Positions 34,105 through 45,937 are shown, counted from the first letter of the stretch. The stretch is DNA of 64,000 nucleotides from Piscirickettsiaceae bacterium (GCA_013215805.1 JABSQM010000005.1:1-64000), one strand, 5' to 3'. Program-made: numbers and translations. The notes: generated from the letters alone by a model not told the origin.

Positions 34105-34419
34105 ATGGATATAATGGAACATATTAAACAGATAGTTGAGTCTAATTTAATTATCTTATTCATGAAGGGAACGCCTGAATCTCCGCAATGTGGTTTTTCT
34201 AGTAAAGTTTCACGAGTATTATCTTTATGTGGTGCAGAATTTGCTTTTGTTAATGTATTAGCGGAATCGGAAGTACGTGAGAATCTGCATCGTTATGCTG
34301 ATTGGCCTACATTTCCTCAACTTTATGTTAATAAATCTTTAGTGGGAGGTTGTGACATTATAATGGAAATGCATGAAAGTGGTGATCTGCAAAAATTACT
34401 ATCTCGGGCGAGCAAATAG
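34105..34419 (+). CDS. grxD: Monothiol glutaredoxin GrxD
   Basis: GrxD binds and passes on [2Fe-2S] clusters. The 104-residue protein has the monothiol motif CGFS at 29-32, preceded by LFMKGTPESPQ and followed by the glutathione-binding WPTFPQLYV and GGCDI. All the defining residues are present. The ATG follows an 'aaagg' site. Retention fits the iron-sulfur enzymes still encoded here, such as ThiC. Next downstream are the dead clpS and clpA genes. Confidence 0.97.
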   Translation: MDIMEHIKQIVESNLIILFMKGTPESPQCGFSSKVSRVLSLCGAEFAFVNVLAESEVRENLHRYADWPTFPQLYVNKSLVGGCDIIMEMHESGDLQKLLSRASK

Positions 34420-34478
34420 CAATTATGATTAATGTGTCCGATTCAGATAGATGTAATAAAAATCAATAGGCTGTTTCA

Positions 34479-34756
34479 TTGTCAAAGCTGAAGTTGCAAG
34501 AACCTCCTACATCTCAGGTTTTAATGCTAAATGATGATTGTACATCCGATGAATGTTGTGATGGAAGTATTAGAATGATTTTTGTTATGTATCGTGGGCG
34601 AGCTACACAAAGGATGTTAAAGTTACACACTAAAGGACAGGGGTTATGCGGTATTTTTATTTTTTTTAAATGTCTGGAACTAATTTAAAATAGGCAAATA
34701 TCTATGCTCATAAATATGGTCATCCATTGCAATGTGCGATGAATCAGGGATGGTAA
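34479..34756 (+). pseudogene. clpS: ClpS adaptor, frameshifted
   Basis: The first 60 codons (TTG start) read as ClpS: VLMLNDDCTSDE for the usual VVLLNDDYTPME, RATQRMLKLHTKGQGLCGIF for a KATQIMLHVHTEGKGVCGVF-like stretch. After a T-rich run at about 34659-34671 the frame shifts. The C-terminus is then found in another frame as ANIYAHKYGHPLQCAMNQ, ending at 34756. ClpS hands N-degron proteins to ClpAP. The gene directly downstream, clpA, is also dead. Confidence 0.9.
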
Positions 34757-34801
34757 CTTTCGATCATCAGAGGGTGGGGAGGTTATAAGGTATCAACCAA
34801 A

Positions 34802-36907
34802 ATATCAATTAAAGAACTTGAACACACGTTAAGTTGGGAATTTAATGATGTTCGTAACGCTCTCATTGATTTTTACTGTCGAGTATTTATTATTAGCATC
34901 TCTTGAAGATATTCAAGTATTGTGGTGTAAAAGATTGTGCAGTTGATATGGGTAATTTACGTCAATATTTCAATGATTTTTATCTAATGGATTGTCTGCA
35001 TTGTCTGGTGCTATTAAGCGTAAAATTCGGCCGACTTTATCATTGCAGAAAATATTACAACGTATTGTGATGTATGTACAATCTTTAGTTGGCAATGAAG
35101 TCATAGGTGTTTGATATATTAGTATTTATTTTTCCGGAGCAGCAAGCACGAGCGCTTATTTTTTAAAGCAGGATATTACGCGTTTGGATGTGGTTAATTC
35201 CATTAGCTACATTGATATTAATAATATGATTGAGATTGATAATACTTCAACCAAATTAAGATTATCTGAAGATAGGGAACGTTCATTAGACTTGTATCTG
35301 ACCAATCTAAATGTATTAGAGATGGAAGGAAATTTAAATCCATTAATTGGGCGTACCTATAAGATTGAGCATACTTTACAGATCTTGTGTTGACGTAGAA
35401 AAATCATCCGTTATTTGTAGATGAAACAGTAGTCTGCAGGACTGCATCAGTAGAGGGATTGGATAAACGAATTGTTGATGGGTATGCTCCTGCAATTCTA
35501 GAAAATTATTTTATTCATTCTTTGGATATCGGTGCCTTAGTTGCAGACACAAAATATTACGGTGATTTTGAGAAACTTTTGAAAGCATCATTAGGTACAA
35601 TCAAGCATAAAAACAATGCCATTTCATCTATTGATGAAATTCATACGGCAATTGGCGCTGATTCAGTAGGTGATAGCTCCATGAATTCTGCTAATCTACT
35701 GAAGCTATTTTTGGTTAGTGGTGATCTTAAATATATGGGATCAACCATTTTCCAGGAATATAGTTGTATTTTTTGAGTATGACAATGCTTTGGCTAGATG
35801 TTTTCAGAAAATTCATATACTGGAACTATCAGTAGTAGATACTATACAGTATATTGGGAAGATTTAAAGTCCAGCTTAAAAAGATATCAGGATGTGATGC
35901 ATACTAATGCCGCTTTAGTTCCAGTAGCAGAGTCGTCTGAACTATATATTAATAATAGTTTTTACCTGATAAGACAATTCATGCATTAGATGAGGTGGGT
36001 GCAACGCAATGTGTTTTATCTGAATATAAACGCGAAAAATTATTGGTATCAGGGACGTGCAAGTTATCATAGCTAAAATAGCCCGTATTTCAGCAACGAC
36101 TGTAAGTATTGTTGATAAAGATAGCTTTCGTAATCTGGAGGAGAATCTAAGGTTCGTGGTTTGCGGTCAAGACAGCGTAATCTCAGCACTAATTCCATCG
36201 ATTAAGATGTCTGCATCAGACTTATGGCATCTAAAAAATCTAATGGTTGCATTTTTCTTTGTAGGTCCCACTGGTGTTGGTGAAACTAAGGTATCACGTC
36301 AATTGGCGCATAATTTTAGTGTTGAGCTCATTATTTTTGACATGTCGGAGTATACATACGGTTTCATGTTCAATTAGTGTGCTGCCAGTCCGTATTAGTT
36401 ATGACCAAGGCAAATTATTGATAGAAACTATTACTAAGCATTCATATTCCGTCTTATTATTGGATTAAGTGGTACTAGCAATGCCTTGGTCCAGGAGATG
36501 GGTCTCTTATTGATGGGATTCACCAAGTAAGATTGTCATATGGATGGTTTGTAATCTATTAATCAATATTTTACTCCTGAATTTGGGAATAGGCTTGATG
36601 GTATTATTAAATTTAAGATATTGTCTTTATAAGCTGTATTATGTGTAGTAAATAAGGTGGTGTTTGATCTTGCAATGTTATTTGAATACAAGGATGTAAC
36701 GTTAAAATTTGATGATGAAGCATATCAATGATTGGCCTAATCATTGATACGACGAGTATATATCGGGGTTGATAAATAGCCAGGCTTGTGAGATAATATA
36801 TTAAACGTCCCTTGGCAAATGAATTTCTATTTGGTAAATTAGCCAACGGCTGACACGTAGACGTCATATTTTGGAATAGAGTATTGGTATTAAATTTGAC
36901 TGTCTAA
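34802..36907 (+). pseudogene. clpA: ClpA chaperone subunit, multiply broken
   Basis: Almost the entire ClpA protein can be traced in pieces: ISIKELEHTL at the start (with ATA in place of ATG), VTRLDVVN-like ITRLDVVNSISYID, then NPLIGRTYKIEHTLQILC, then SLDIGALVADTKYYGDFEKL, then IDEIHTAIGAD, then AKIARISATTV, then PTGVGETKVSRQLA where Walker A Lys has become Glu. It ends with PLANEFLFGKLANG at 36809-36850. At least ten stops and shifts separate the pieces. The gene is non-functional. With clpS also gone, the ClpAP/ClpS branch of protein turnover has been lost; clpP is not in view. Confidence 0.93.
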
Positions 36908-38213
36908 TTGACGTCTACTTATATTTATTTTTTAAATTTAAATCAGGGCACTTCTTAAATTATCAATTTATGAATGATATGATTATTATCTATTCTAGGT
37001 TGAATTTTATATAACAATTATTCATTGTGGAAAAATTTATTATATATCTACAAATTAAAGCTATGGGTTATTTTATGGCATCAAATTTTTATATCTAGCA
37101 AAATGATATGGATATTCATAGAATATGGCTCTCTGTCTAGAATGAAATTTTAATTTTCGTGCAGTAAAATATATCTCATAACATGGTTCCTTTCGAGTAA
37201 TATAAAATATACGATATTTTAAGTGAAGGAGGAATTATAATTAAATAATTGCAATTCCTCATTTCCTAAATATATATTAGGTCGTGCTTTATAATAATTA
37301 TACCGATTCTAAATTAGAATAATATATTGACCTAGATTAATAGCCTAAGTTAAATATTTAAGTGGATGCCTTCACCTATAAAAGCACATGAACCTATGTT
37401 TAAGCAGGTTGTCATTGCGTACTAATACGTAATTGATATCAGCGGTCATTTTTTAAAGGATACAAGGATATAGATTTGTATCCATTGCAATAAATTCGCA
37501 ACCAAAATTTATATAGATGTTCTAGAAAATAATTTGATATTAGCCTTAATAAATATTGAAAATACTCTATGGGTTCTCAGATATTATAGAGATATTTAAT
37601 TTGCTGAATTAGAGAATGTTGAAATCAGGATAAGGATAATATTATATATTTTGGTTAGAGTGAGTTCCTCACGCAGTATGTTGCGTCATTGTGGTTATTA
37701 TGAAAAGGGGGTAAATAGTTGTTATGGAGTTAACGTATTTATTGCGTGGCAGGAATGGTTAATATTACTCATGTTATCTAGAGTATGATATTTTTATATG
37801 CACTCCTACATCATTTCATATGTATTTCCTATTGCTTTCTGCTTAATAAGGCATACAAACTCATCACAGTACTAATATATTAAAAGCAATATAAGTGAGA
37901 AAATATTTTGTGTATTACAGGGGTAGCCCTCGATTGAGACCAGGATTAACATATATAGAGAAATAGATAGGTGAGAGATAAATATATTAGGAAGACAATT
38001 CATCAAATGTATTCTGACACATTTACATAATCACATTATACCTTAATTAGTCTATATTTTATTTAGGGGAATACACTTGTATTAATATGAGATAATGATA
38101 TCTCTAGATGAGGAGATATCACATTATGGTATATCCTTCATTATCCAAATATATCTAATACGTGGTTATCGGTTATTTCTTAATATTTACTGTAATTAAG
38201 TGTGGATGTAAAT
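36908..38213. other. Gene-free stretch between the clpA and mqo pseudogenes
   Basis: About 1.3 kb of AT-rich DNA with stops in every frame. I looked for icd- or cspD-like pieces, which are neighbours of clpA in relatives, and recognised none. Confidence 0.5.
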
Positions 38214-39541
38214 ATGACTAAACAGGTGCACCAAGTTGTTATTGTGGGGGCGGTGTTTGTGGTACGGCATTATTTTATTTATTAGCAGAATATACAAATC
38301 TTCGTGATATCGTTCCAATTGAACAATATAATGCAGTGTCTAAAGTTAACTCCCATGGACAAAATAATAGTCAGACCTTACATTTTGGAGATATTGAAAC
38401 TAGTTATACCTTGGAAAAAGCGATTAAGGTAAAAGCAGCTGCAGAGATGATAGTTCATTATACTGATACCATTCAGAATAGGGAGCGTGTGATATTTAGA
38501 TATCCTAAGATGGCGATAGGTGTTGGTGAAAGCGAATGTCAATTACTGCGTAAATGTTTTGAAATTTTTCATAAATTTTTCCAACAATGCAATTATTGGA
38601 AAAGGAACAGATAGCAGAAATTGAGTCTAAAGTTGTAATAATAAATGGTAAATTCAGACCGGAACCCTGTATAGCCCTGGCTTGTCCGGATGAATATAGC
38701 GCTGTAGATTTCAATCAGTTATCGAAATCTTTTATTATGGAATTTAATAAATAAGCAGATAAACATTTACAAATATTGTTTAATTATTATGTTGAAAAAT
38801 AGTGAGAGACAAGGGATTATTTACAATTTATACTAAGGGGAAGATCATTGAATCCAGGACTGTTATGGTCTCAGCTGGCGGTCATAGTCTATTGTTTGCT
38901 CATTAAATGGGCTATAGTCTTGAATTCTCATGCCTCTCAGTTGCAGGTAATTTCTACTTCACTCCTAAAGTTTTTAATGGTAAAGTATATACGGTACAAA
39001 ATGATACACTTCCTTTCGCATCCATACATGGCGATCCAGATGTATTAATTAAAGGCAAAACTAGATTTGGACCAACCGCTTTGTTATTACCATTGTTAGA
39101 ACGTTATTATATCGGTACATTCTTTGAATTTTTAAAGGTGTTACGACTAAATAGTCATGTGCTATTCGTATTTTTGGATTTATTAAAAGTGAATGATGTT
39201 CGTAATTATATTTTCAGGAACTTTTTGTTTGAAATACCAATTTTGAGACGATATTTTTTCCTGAAATCCATTCTCAAAATAATATCATCTTTGCGATTAA
39301 ATGACATCACCTTCGCAAGTGGTTTCGGTGAATTAAGCCCCAACTAATTGACAAAAAGCAATTGAAATTAATATTAGGTGCAGCAAAAATAAATCCTGAA
39401 AATGGTATTATTTTTCATATAACTCCATCACCTGGAGGGATCAGTTGTCTAGAAAATGCTGAGAAAGATTTGCGATTTGTCGCCCTCCATCTCAGAGCGA
39501 AAATATAGGAAAGTAAATTACAACAAATTTTGCATAAATAA
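38214..39541 (+). pseudogene. mqo: Malate:quinone oxidoreductase-like FAD enzyme, broken
   Basis: The start HQVVIVGA is followed by a frame break in the FAD-binding glycine motif. Then come VNSHGQNNSQTLHFGDIETS, ALACPDEYSAVDF-like text, AGGHSLLFAH-like text at 38860-38910, VQNDTLPFASIHGDPDVL, GKTRFGPTALLLPLLERY, RNYIFRNFLFEIPILRR, and finally TPSPGG and HLRAKI. These match the betaproteobacterial Mqo type over the full length. Several frameshifts and stops interrupt it. Mqo oxidises malate to oxaloacetate and passes electrons to quinone. Family likeness is from memory and should be checked; the broken state is clear. Confidence 0.85.
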
Positions 39542-39897
39542 ATCATCTTATTATCCGCATCTTTCATTCTAGATAAGTTTGTTATTTTAGTGCTAGCTAA
39601 TCTATACAGGGTTTAGTAAATATATAATTGATCATTATAATGTAGAAATCGTGATTGGTGAATGGGGAGATATCTAACAAGGGTAGATAGATTTTAATGA
39701 GGCACATATTTACTAATATCTATATGGCCACATATCTCAATATGTATTGTAGTGATGCCGGAGATTATTACCTATAGGTCCTATATGTATTTTCTTTGCG
39801 AGCAGTCCAATAGATGCAAGAATATATATTTTGTCTATGAATCTTATATATTTATATATAATTTGATATTTAACATTATATTAACGGTATTAGAAGT
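39542..39897. other. Gene-free stretch between mqo pseudogene and fossil element B
   Basis: 356 bp of AT-rich DNA with stops in all frames. I saw no gene remnant or signal. Confidence 0.5.
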
Positions 39898-40701
39898 GGT
39901 TCTATCGTAAAGTTATAGACGAGGTAGATGTGCTGATTCACGAGCATAACTATTCCGCGAGTGCTTAACATTTTTCGAATGTGTTTGTCCTTGCAATATT
40001 TATTGTTTGGCGTTTAATCATGTTCCATATTTTAACATGGAGAATATCTTAAGTGCCTTTAAATAATTTTGAGACTAGCGTTTGACGCATCGTTTTGTTC
40101 GCTCGACGTTAAGCCTTGTTCAATAATATTATTGAGGTGTTTAACGTCCAATATTTCAATTAAAAACAACATAAAAATTCATGACAACCACAGCTGTACA
40201 GTTGTTACATCTATTGCTGCATGATTCGCACTGCTTACATCAATCACCCTCCTATCTAGTAAGCCATTTTTTGGGAGAGGGGATATCCTTATTGAGAGAG
40301 GCTTTAGATACTTCTTTATGATGCTTTAATCCTATATAGCAGCCTATGATATCTTTTAGCTTACTGCACGCGATAGCAGTATAATCACTCACCTTATATT
40401 TTGATACAGGTCTCGTCCATATGTCATGGATAAGATGCCTGTTTTTTTAAGTCTTAAGTTATGCTCTAAGATGGGTGCAAATTCTATGATCCAACGATTA
40501 ATGGTTGCATGATTAACCTTCGGATCTAGTTTTAACTAAATGTCTTCTATTTCGCAGAAACCTAGCCCATAGGCAAGGTAGTGACTTATGGCTATCTAAT
40601 ATGACTTCTGAAAAATAACTGTTTTCGAATATATTAATTGTTGTATATATAATTTGGGCTAACAAAATTGCATTTTCACGATAAATTTTTCTATGGAATC
40701 C
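39898..40701 (-). mobile_element. Fossil IS6-family-like insertion sequence, copy B
   Basis: Minus-strand copy, 804 bp, similar along its length to copy A (13884-14702). The left tip ggttctatcgtaaagttata matches the inverted right tip of copy C. The right tip is a worn ctatggaatcc. Transposase pieces on the minus strand: VNHATINRWIIEFAPILEHN, then IEILDVKHLNNIIEQ, then MIKRQTINIARTNTFEK. The catalytic MDETY motif has become GRDLY. Stops and shifts are too many for any activity. Copies A and B both lie in gene-free DNA. Confidence 0.85.
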
Positions 40702-41439
40702 TTGGCATACCATTAATATAATCCTACCCGTGTGGAGACTATATATTGAATCGTCACAATAATATTTTATATGTTGTAATAGATTTATCATCATTGAAAT
40801 CATTATATTTTTTCAATTAAATTTAAATAATGTCAAACTTTTTTATAGACTATGAGCTTCCAAATGTTGGAAAATTAATATTTAGTTTGATGATGGCAGT
40901 ACTTTAATAGAAATGTGTATACCATAAAATGGTGGATGCCGGTGTAAAGACCAGTTAATTACGATATTATTTATAACTTTCTTTTTCGATTCATAATTCA
41001 TGTGTACAATAAGTTGTTTGGATCTATCGGAACAATTGTAGTACCAATATAAATTATGGTAAATTAAACGTGGAGCAAGGATTTTTAGAGAATAGATTAC
41101 AGAGATATATTAACTTACATGTGTTCATAAAAAATGGATTGAGGAAATATTTTCTCATTCACTTGATAATATTATGACAATTTTGGTGGATGGGCTAATA
41201 TTTTTACAACCTTTGTCGATATTATTTAATTTGTATTACTACTTCTGTTTCATTATCAGTATGAAATATAGATAGGTCTTATTATTGGAACCCACTTTTA
41301 GTATTATTATTTTCGGATAAAATAAAGCATATTTCCTTTTATGGCAAATTGTAAATTATTGCTTTTTCTTATTAATTAATTTCTCGGTAATATAAATATA
41401 GTCTGATTTCAATAAAAATTTGTTTTTTACTACCCATAT
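40702..41439. other. Gene-free stretch between fossil element B and the metG remnant
   Basis: AT-rich and stop-filled. Its right end, from about 41340, may still belong to the decayed tail of metG, because minus-strand NLQFAIKGNML at about 41350-41385 resembles the MRFGISEGMIL stretch of the tRNA-binding domain. The rest shows nothing recognisable. Confidence 0.4.
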
Positions 41440-41593
41440 AATGTCAAAATTAATAATTTATCAGCGCCATTAATGTGTTCAGCATTAATCATATCATCGA
41501 CGCGCATATTCATTTTTGTAGATTCTTGAAAGCCATATTTAGGCAAAAATAGGTTCACGACTATCGAAATTTTATCCGAGGTCATGTCTTAGA
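41440..41593 (-). pseudogene. Remnant of the C-terminal tRNA-binding domain of MetG
   Basis: Directly after the metG stop, the minus strand still encodes MNMRVDDMINAEHINGADKL at about 41450-41520. This matches the start of the Trbp111-like domain that follows the catalytic part in long methionyl-tRNA synthetases ([26 protein letters not shown]-type text). A short TSDKISI piece before it fits the domain's leading strand. A possible KQIFIEI piece follows. Stops (the metG TGA and then TAG-TAA after LTLYG) and frame breaks cut it off, so it is not made as part of MetG. Confidence 0.8.
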
Positions 41594-43234
41594 TCAGGTT
41601 TGTTTTGAATTATCAATAATGGCCTGAATCTTATTTGATTCAATGCGTGTTATCAGTGGTCGAAATTCATTAATCTTATGTGATAGCAGTGGTATGGAGA
41701 TGTCGTCCCATTGCATGGTTTTAATATTTAAAAATACTTCAACTTGTATTGAAGTTCGTGGTAGGATGGGTTTTAAATAAATCATTAATATACGAAATAG
41801 GTTTATGCCCATGGTGCATATATTATGTACATGCACATTTTGGCTAGTATTTTTGGCTAAAATCCATGGTTTTTTTTCATCAATATATTGATTTGCTTTA
41901 TTTGCTAGAGCCATAATATTATTAATACTGCGATGGAATTCACAATTTTCGAAATTTTGTTTAATAGTGTCAGATTGATTGTTAAATTCATTGAATAATG
42001 CTGGTTCTGATAGAAAACCCGATAATTCATTATCAAAGTGCTTTCTTATGAAACTAGCACAACGACTAGCAATGTTTACTACTTTGCCAACCAAATCGGA
42101 ATTAATCTTGTTCTGGAAATCCTCGAAGTTAAGATCTATGTCATCAATTCCTGCACTTAATTTAGATGCATAGTAATAACGTAAGTATTCTGAATCTAGA
42201 TGATTAAGGTAAGTGCGTGCTTTAATAAAGGTACCACGTGATTTAGACATTTTTTTGCCGTCTATTGTTAAAAATCCATGAGTGAAAATATAATTTGGCA
42301 AGCGAAAGCCTGCGCCCTTTAGTATTGCCGGCCAAAATAAGGCATGGAAATATATAATATCTTTGCCTATAAAATGTATCATTTCAGTAGTGCTGTCAGG
42401 ATGCATGTATTCATCAAAATCTATATTATTACCAGCGCAATAATTTTTAAAGCTGGCAATGTATCCAATTGGAGCATCCAGCCATACATAAAAAAATTTT
42501 CCTGAGGAGTTGGGAATTTCAAACCCAAAGTAAGGAGCATCACGTGATATATCCCAGTCCTGTAAGCCACTTTCAAACCATTCATCCAATTTATTTATCA
42601 CCTCATTTTGTAGGTGTCCACCTTTTATCCATTTTCTGAGATCATTTTTAAAATTACCTAGTTTAAAAAAATAGTGTTTTGAATTTTTGGTGATTGGCGT
42701 CGTATTTGATAGAGCTGATATGGGATCTTTTAGTTCTGTTGAAGTATATGTAGCACCGCAAGCTTCACAGTTATCTCCATATTGATCGCTGGTATTACAT
42801 TTTGGACATTTACCACGAATAAAACGATCGGGTAAAAACATTTTTTTTGAGGAATCGTAGGCTTGACTGATAATACGTGTAGTAATGTGGCCAGCCTCCT
42901 TGTTGGCAAAATAAATTTGGTTAGCTAATGCTTGATTTTCAGGGCTATGAGTGCTATGGTAATTATCAAAACTGATGGTAAAATCGGCAAAGTCATCCTG
43001 GTGTTCTTTCTTCATTTCAGCAATAAGTTGTTCAGGTGTAATATTTCTATTTTGTGCTTGTAGCATGATAGGTGTTCCATGAGCGTCATCGGCACATACA
43101 TAATGGACTTCATGCCCACACATTTTTTGGAAGCGTACCCAAATGTCAGTTTGTATATATTCAACTAAATGGCCAAGGTGAATGGAACCATTAGCGTATG
43201 GTAGAGCACTTGTAACTAAAATCTTTCTTTTCAT
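41594..43234 (-). CDS. metG: Methionyl-tRNA synthetase, without C-terminal dimerisation domain
   Basis: MetG charges initiator and elongator tRNA-Met. The class I core is intact: [12 protein letters not shown] (HIGH region) at about 13-24, a zinc knuckle with four cysteines ([17 protein letters not shown]), [14 protein letters not shown], and [10 protein letters not shown]. The anticodon-binding helical domain follows. The protein stops at 546 residues, against about 680 in relatives; the missing part is the tRNA-binding domain, whose decayed remains lie just downstream. MetG of E. coli is active without that domain, so this form can work as a monomer. It is divergent from apbC. Confidence 0.97.
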   Translation of the reverse strand: MKRKILVTSALPYANGSIHLGHLVEYIQTDIWVRFQKMCGHEVHYVCADDAHGTPIMLQAQNRNITPEQLIAEMKKEHQDDFADFTISFDNYHSTHSPENQALANQIYFANKEAGHITTRIISQAYDSSKKMFLPDRFIRGKCPKCNTSDQYGDNCEACGATYTSTELKDPISALSNTTPITKNSKHYFFKLGNFKNDLRKWIKGGHLQNEVINKLDEWFESGLQDWDISRDAPYFGFEIPNSSGKFFYVWLDAPIGYIASFKNYCAGNNIDFDEYMHPDSTTEMIHFIGKDIIYFHALFWPAILKGAGFRLPNYIFTHGFLTIDGKKMSKSRGTFIKARTYLNHLDSEYLRYYYASKLSAGIDDIDLNFEDFQNKINSDLVGKVVNIASRCASFIRKHFDNELSGFLSEPALFNEFNNQSDTIKQNFENCEFHRSINNIMALANKANQYIDEKKPWILAKNTSQNVHVHNICTMGINLFRILMIYLKPILPRTSIQVEVFLNIKTMQWDDISIPLLSHKINEFRPLITRIESNKIQAIIDNSKQT

Positions 43235-44854
43235 GAATGTTACCTACAACTACACTTAATCGTGCCGTTTAAGATATCAGAAATAGGTTATAGAAACTAT
43301 CCTTATTACAATGCTCCGATTGGGTCCCGATGATTTTTTTGCTAAATTATTAATTTAAATTGCGTAATACATCATTATGTGTTTTTACTTAAAGTCTGCT
43401 TTCTTTATATGTATAGGCTGATCTCTACCAATCATCTTCGTAATTGTATGACAAAATACCTAAAATTAACTGGTATTTAATTTGTGGCCAAGCTTTTCAA
43501 TATTAAGTTACATTATAATAGAAAGTAGTATGGCATTTATTTTAAATGATGGCCCATTTAAAATTATAGTAGTTATTTATTTCCTTATTTGATCTGGTGA
43601 CCAATCCAATTTTTTGATTAAATAATTTCATGGAGTGTAAAATATAAAATATGCTCATACTGAATTCAATATCTTCATATTCGATATTACTAACATCATA
43701 TGCCTAATATTATGGCTTTAGATATCTAACATCTCGGGCAATTAGGAGGAAGTATTATCTATTGTTTCAAGGTGTATGCAAATTTAAGTAAATCTCAATT
43801 ACAATTTCATATTATTATCTCTGGTGAAATCTGTCATTAAATAGATAAGATCAGTATCAATCATCTAATGACTAATAAATATAATATCTTGAACTATTGT
43901 AGTCATTTATGATGGGATTTTGCCTATATATAATATTATAGTTCTCATAAGGCTGTCTTTTAGATGATAACTAGGCTGATTTGAACCAGGTCTAGTTATT
44001 CCAGCAAAATATGATGTTATTTCATCCTTAATTAATCTTATATTAATTATTAGGTTGATATGTACAATGCAGTACTTCTTTAATAAATTTGACTAAATAC
44101 TAAATCTAATATTCTGGATTGTAGGCGAACTAATATAGTTTTGAAAAATTTGAATTATTGTATGTAAGTAATAAATGTCATACTAATATTTTGTGAAAAC
44201 TTTATTGTGGCGTTTGGGATTTTAACTGAACAATAATTTTGGGGTGTATAGTTTTATCGTAGCATTTAATGTAACTTTGTTATTATAAAGTTAGATATTA
44301 GATTTTTAACTAAATTAAATAATTATCCAGATGATCTGATCAGTAGTGTATGTCGATATATAAGGATACTACTTAGGGTGATATGGCAATTTATGATTGC
44401 CTGATTTCAATAATTAAAAGAGATAACTGTGCAATATTATGAAGTTATTTGTTTGCAGAACCATCATGTCTGAAGATTGCATAATTTGCTATGTGAATTA
44501 ATCACGCTATGCCTTCTGCCATTTCGTCATATATTCACAAAATTTTATAATCACCATAATGCGTGGTGTATTAGTATGAAGTCTTTAAACAATATATTTC
44601 TTGTCTGAAAATATCTGAGATTAGATATTAATATCGGTGATGAAGCTCCTGAAGAGTATATTTTATTGGAGATACTATCATTGGCGATGATCATGCCCAT
44701 AAAATTCTCGTGTCTGTTTTGATGCTTATCATGCTCATGCAACTTATGATTGTACAATCTTTTTATATATGGATGATGTAGCATAGTTATCTAGTATAAG
44801 AATTACAGTTGTAGATTTTAGTACTGTGTAAATTTGAATATAAAGGTAAATTTA
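43235..44854. other. Gene-free stretch between metG and apbC
   Basis: 1.6 kb between divergent genes, AT-rich, with stops in all frames. A 77-codon minus-strand frame at 44551-44784 is histidine-rich and resembles no family that I know. Promoters for metG and apbC should lie at the two ends. I saw no insertion sequence end or RNA gene. Confidence 0.5.
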
Positions 44855-45937
44855 ATGCTAAACCTGTTCCAAATTGAACAATTGATCCATAACTACCAAG
44901 ATCCTGTAACTCTAATGACGTTAGGAGAGGTCAAGGCTAAATTGGATATTGATCTAGACAAACAAATTCTTAATATTGTCATTACTTTAGGATACCCAGC
45001 CAAAAGTTATTTACATGATATGCAATCTGATCTAGTAAACATACTACGAGGGCAGCTGCGAGTGGAGGTAATAGTTGAGGTAAAATCGAAAATTATTAAG
45101 CATAGGGTGCAACAAGGTGTAGCAGCTCTAAAAGATATAAAAAATATTATTGCAGTAGCATCTGGTAAAGGTGGTGTTGGCAAATCAACTACATCGGTAA
45201 ATTTAGCATTATCTTTGGCTGCAGAGGGTGCCATAGTTGGTTTGTTAGATGCAGATATCTATGGTCCCAGTCAACCTCGCATGTTAGGGATTGCGCAGCG
45301 CCCTGAATCTGGTGATGGTAAGTCAATTGAACCTATTGAGAGCTATGGGATACAAAGCATGTCGATTGGTTATTTGATAGATGAGGAAGAGCCTATGATA
45401 TGGCGTGGACCAATGGTTACTCAAGCATTGCAGCAAATGTTAAGTGATACTAATTGGAGGGAATTAGATTATCTAGTAATTGATTTGCCTCCTGGTACCG
45501 GAGACATTCAGTTAACATTATCTCAGAAAGTTCCAGTCAGTGGTTCTGTGATTATAACAACACCGCAAGATATATCATTATTAGATGCACGTAAAGCTTT
45601 AAAGATGTTTGGGAAAGTTAAAGTACCTGTGTTAGGTATAATTGAGAATATGAGTACTCATATTTGCAATCAATGTGGATATGAAGAGCATCTTTTTGGT
45701 TCTGGTGGTGGCGATGAAATGTCTGATCAATACGGCGTCAAATTACTAGGTAAGGTACCTTTAGATATAGAGATACGTAAAGGTTCCGATGGGGGGCACC
45801 CAACTGTCATCAATGATCCGGGCAGTAATATCGCACATGTTTATCGAGCTATTGCTAGTCGTACCGCATCCCAATTGGCAATCCAAAGTGAATCATTTAC
45901 TACAATTTTACCAAATGTTTTTGTAAAAAATGATTAA
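44855..45937 (+). CDS. apbC: Iron-sulfur cluster carrier protein ApbC/Mrp
   Basis: ApbC is a P-loop ATPase that carries [4Fe-4S] clusters to target enzymes; ApbC is linked to thiamine synthesis in Salmonella. The 360-residue protein has an N-terminal MIP18-like domain, the deviant Walker A ASGKGGVGKSTTSVN (about 102-116), DADIYGPSQP, and the cluster-binding CNQCG near 268-272. I chose the ATG at 44855 with 'aaaggt' upstream; a TTG at 44834 is possible. The place next to metG, on the opposite strand, is typical. It may load the cluster of ThiC (inference). Confidence 0.96.
   Translation: MLNLFQIEQLIHNYQDPVTLMTLGEVKAKLDIDLDKQILNIVITLGYPAKSYLHDMQSDLVNILRGQLRVEVIVEVKSKIIKHRVQQGVAALKDIKNIIAVASGKGGVGKSTTSVNLALSLAAEGAIVGLLDADIYGPSQPRMLGIAQRPESGDGKSIEPIESYGIQSMSIGYLIDEEEPMIWRGPMVTQALQQMLSDTNWRELDYLVIDLPPGTGDIQLTLSQKVPVSGSVIITTPQDISLLDARKALKMFGKVKVPVLGIIENMSTHICNQCGYEEHLFGSGGGDEMSDQYGVKLLGKVPLDIEIRKGSDGGHPTVINDPGSNIAHVYRAIASRTASQLAIQSESFTTILPNVFVKND

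Noticed and set aside
44551-44784. Histidine-rich minus-strand frame as a metal-binding protein
   Set aside because: No ribosome binding site, no recognisable motif spacing, and typical of chance frames in this DNA.
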